From Nesterenkonia salmonea (GTDB taxonomy: Bacteria; Actinomycetota; Actinomycetes; Actinomycetales; Micrococcaceae): a stretch of 64,000 bases of DNA. The stretch's first letter is position 1. Every line of letters starts with the position of its first letter. The stretch is taken from contig NZ_VAVZ01000007.1 of assembly GCF_005771525.1 (NCBI RefSeq), positions 1-64,000 of the forward strand. The letters run 5' to 3'. The notes beneath the pieces were generated by a model that was not told where the DNA came from, ran no database searches, and saw only the letters and a list, made by a program, of their open reading frames with translations. Position numbers and translations under genes: made by a program. Positions 62,586 to 64,000 of the stretch are shown in pieces.

Positions 62586-63779
62586 ATGGGAAAGCATAAA
62601 AACCTTGCTATTGTCCGTTCTGTGACCAGCCAGGGGCTCTCTGTGGCCTCTACTGCGAGAAAGTATCGGGTTTCCCGGCAATGGGTTTACACCCTTATGC
62701 GCCGGTACCAGGCGTCCGGGCCCGCCGGGGTGGAACCTGTCAGCCGTGCACCAGCACGCCGACCGGTGAGCACCCCAGACCCAGTACGCAAAAGAATCAT
62801 CGAACTGCGCCAACACCTCACATCCCAGGGAGCTGACGCGGGGGCAGAGACCATCGCCTGGCACCTTCAGCGTGAGGGCTTCCACGCCCCTTCAAAAGCC
62901 ACTATCCACCGGATACTGCGTACTGCTGGATTAGTGACTGCTGCACCACAGAAGAAACCTAAGTCGGCGATGATCCGGTTCGAAGCCGAACTGCCCAATC
63001 AGATGTGGCAAGCAGATATCACGCACTGGCATCTGGTGGGTGGCACCCGGGTCGATATCCTCGATTTCCTCGATGATCACTCCCGCTACCTGGTAGGAAT
63101 CACCGCCTACACAAGATGCACCGGCGCTGATGTGGTGGAGATGATGACCACCCTCATCACAGGCTTCGGGCCCCCAGCAACGACTCTGACCGATAACGGA
63201 CTAGTCTTCACCTCACGGTTCGCTACTCACCCAGGAGCCCGCAACGGTTTCGAAGTGCTGCTGGCAAGTCAGAAGATCCAGCAGAAAAACGGAGCCCCCG
63301 GCCATCCCCAAACCCAAGGCAAGATCGAACGGTTCCACCAAACCCTGAAACGCTGGCTCAGCAGCAAACCCACCCCAACAGAGCTCACCGAACTCCAAGA
63401 GCTCCTCGATCAGTTCCGCACCTGGTACAACACCAACAGGCCCCACCGCGCGATCGGGCGCCGTACCCCTGAACAGGCCTACACAGCACTACCCAAAGCC
63501 ACCCCGACCGCTGAGCAGAACACCCAGTACCGCACCCGCCGCGACCGGGTCGATGCCTCAGGGAAAGTCACTCTGCGATACGCAGGACGACTACGACACC
63601 TGATGATCGGACGAGCCAACAAACGCCAACCCATCATCATGATCATCGACGGCGAAAACGTCACCACGTCCCACGCCCACACAGGAGAAATCCTCGCAGA
63701 ACACACCCTGGATCACACCAAGATCTACCACCCTAAAAGGCCCCCGCCACCGAACCCGCAGACACACCAAAAAAGGTAG
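62586..63779 (+). CDS. IS481-family transposase
   Basis: A 397-residue DDE transposase. The N-terminal helix-turn-helix is in TSQGLSVASTARKYRVSRQW. The catalytic triad lies in the rve-type core: QMWQADITHW (first Asp), LTDNGLVFTSRF region (second Asp) and QTQGKIERFHQTLKRW (Glu). A C-terminal segment (VTLRYAGRLRHLMIGRANKR) follows. The frame is complete, so the element may be active. The ATG at 62586 lies about 80 bases inside the left inverted repeat. Confidence 0.92.
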   Translation: MGKHKNLAIVRSVTSQGLSVASTARKYRVSRQWVYTLMRRYQASGPAGVEPVSRAPARRPVSTPDPVRKRIIELRQHLTSQGADAGAETIAWHLQREGFHAPSKATIHRILRTAGLVTAAPQKKPKSAMIRFEAELPNQMWQADITHWHLVGGTRVDILDFLDDHSRYLVGITAYTRCTGADVVEMMTTLITGFGPPATTLTDNGLVFTSRFATHPGARNGFEVLLASQKIQQKNGAPGHPQTQGKIERFHQTLKRWLSSKPTPTELTELQELLDQFRTWYNTNRPHRAIGRRTPEQAYTALPKATPTAEQNTQYRTRRDRVDASGKVTLRYAGRLRHLMIGRANKRQPIIMIIDGENVTTSHAHTGEILAEHTLDHTKIYHPKRPPPPNPQTHQKR

Positions 63780-63809
63780 GGCCCCGAACCCGAAGGTTCA
63801 GAGCCCTAC
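63776..63809 (-). terminator. Minus-strand terminator at the IS right end
   Basis: Stem GTAGGGC...GGTT / AACC...GCCCTAC, about 14 bp with loop CGAA. On the minus strand it is followed by CCTTTTTT, a good T-run. It faces transcription coming from tRNA-Leu, so it would stop read-through into the transposase from behind. Confidence 0.65.
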
Positions 63810-63860
63810 CTGTCAACGATGTGATGAGACATCAGTCAACAATGTCCCGACACATCACAC

Positions 63861-63950
63861 TGGTGCGCGGAGGGGGACTTGAACCCCCACCCTCATTATT
63901 AGAGGACTAGCACCTCAAGCTAGCGCGTCTACCTATTCCGCCACCCGCGC
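63861..63950 (-). tRNA. tRNA-Leu (anticodon GAG), CCA encoded
   Basis: A class II tRNA on the minus strand. Acceptor GCGCGGG (63950-63944) pairs with TCCGCGC (63871-63865). The anticodon stem CTAGC / GCTAG holds the loop TTGAGGT, giving GAG. The variable arm is long (TCCTCTAATAATGAGGG), as expected for Leu. The T arm is GGGGGTTCAAGTCCCCC. Discriminator A, and CCA is encoded at 63863-63861. Confidence 0.95.
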
Positions 63951-64000
63951 AGGGTGCCTGCCTCAATGTGAAGCCAAGAGAGCTTAGCACGTCAGCAGGC

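Larger units (their letters stand above)
62503..63854 (+). mobile_element. IS481-family insertion sequence, apparently intact
   Basis: Inverted terminal repeats TGTCTCGGGACATCGTTGAC (62505-62524) and, as reverse complement, TGTGTCGGGACATTGTTGAC (63835-63854) match at 18 of 20 bases. Each end has a second inner copy (62542-62561; 63812-63834), likely transposase-binding sites. TCACA flanks both sides (62498-62502 and 63855-63859), a possible 5-bp target duplication. One transposase gene fills the element. The right end is six bases from the 3' end of tRNA-Leu. Confidence 0.75.

Overview
The window reads as a chromosomal segment of a high-GC Gram-positive actinobacterium, most likely a Micrococcales / Micrococcaceae relative. 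This placement rests on WhiA, an Eis-type acetyltransferase, the DUF3515 lipoprotein, a helicase of the DUF3516 family, an actinobacterial-type Pgi and the gene order recG-rsmD-coaD-DUF177-rpmF-rnc, uvrC-rapZ-yvcK-whiA and gap-pgk-tpiA-secG-pgl-zwf-pgi-tal-tkt. I cannot name the genus from sequence alone.

Layout. 1-12 kb is a plus-strand housekeeping run (DAK2 protein, recG, rsmD, coaD, DUF177, rpmF, rnc). It is interleaved with cell-envelope genes: two LytR-CpsA-Psr (LCP) proteins, a GT4, galU and a GT2. At 12-15 kb lie a convergent GT2, tRNA-Gly(UCC), another GT4 and a hotdog thioesterase. 15-24 kb carries polA, an Eis-like acetyltransferase, rpsA, a BCCT osmolyte transporter and coaE. 23.8-39 kb is the excision-repair block uvrB / uvrA / plsC-uvrC, followed by rapZ-yvcK-whiA. 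It is interrupted by a minus-strand unit of a metallo-beta-lactamase-fold hydrolase, a Ski2-like helicase and an S33 peptidase. 39-51 kb holds sodA, the lower glycolytic genes with secG, and the convergent pentose-phosphate cluster. 51-54 kb has serB, a lone ABC ATPase and a TSUP permease.

From 54 kb on the sequence looks accessory. There is a decayed mgtE/mgtC pair, then an intact LacI-regulator / ABC importer / adenosine-deaminase-like operon with two LacI-type operators. An 850-base stretch with gene remnants follows, then an intact IS481-family element inserted a few bases past the 3' end of tRNA-Leu(GAG).

Regulation. At least a dozen starts in this window have a TANNNT -10 hexamer 6-8 bases upstream of the start codon and no usable Shine-Dalgarno, which is the actinobacterial leaderless-transcript arrangement. 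uvrA and uvrB each also carry a near-perfect actinobacterial SOS box (consensus TCGAACNNNNGTTCGA) over the -35 region, so they are expected to be LexA-controlled. The most interesting metabolic unit is 56.5-61.7 kb. There a PotABCD-like importer is translationally coupled to a divergent deaminase, which suggests uptake and deamination of a purine-like or other amino-heterocyclic compound.
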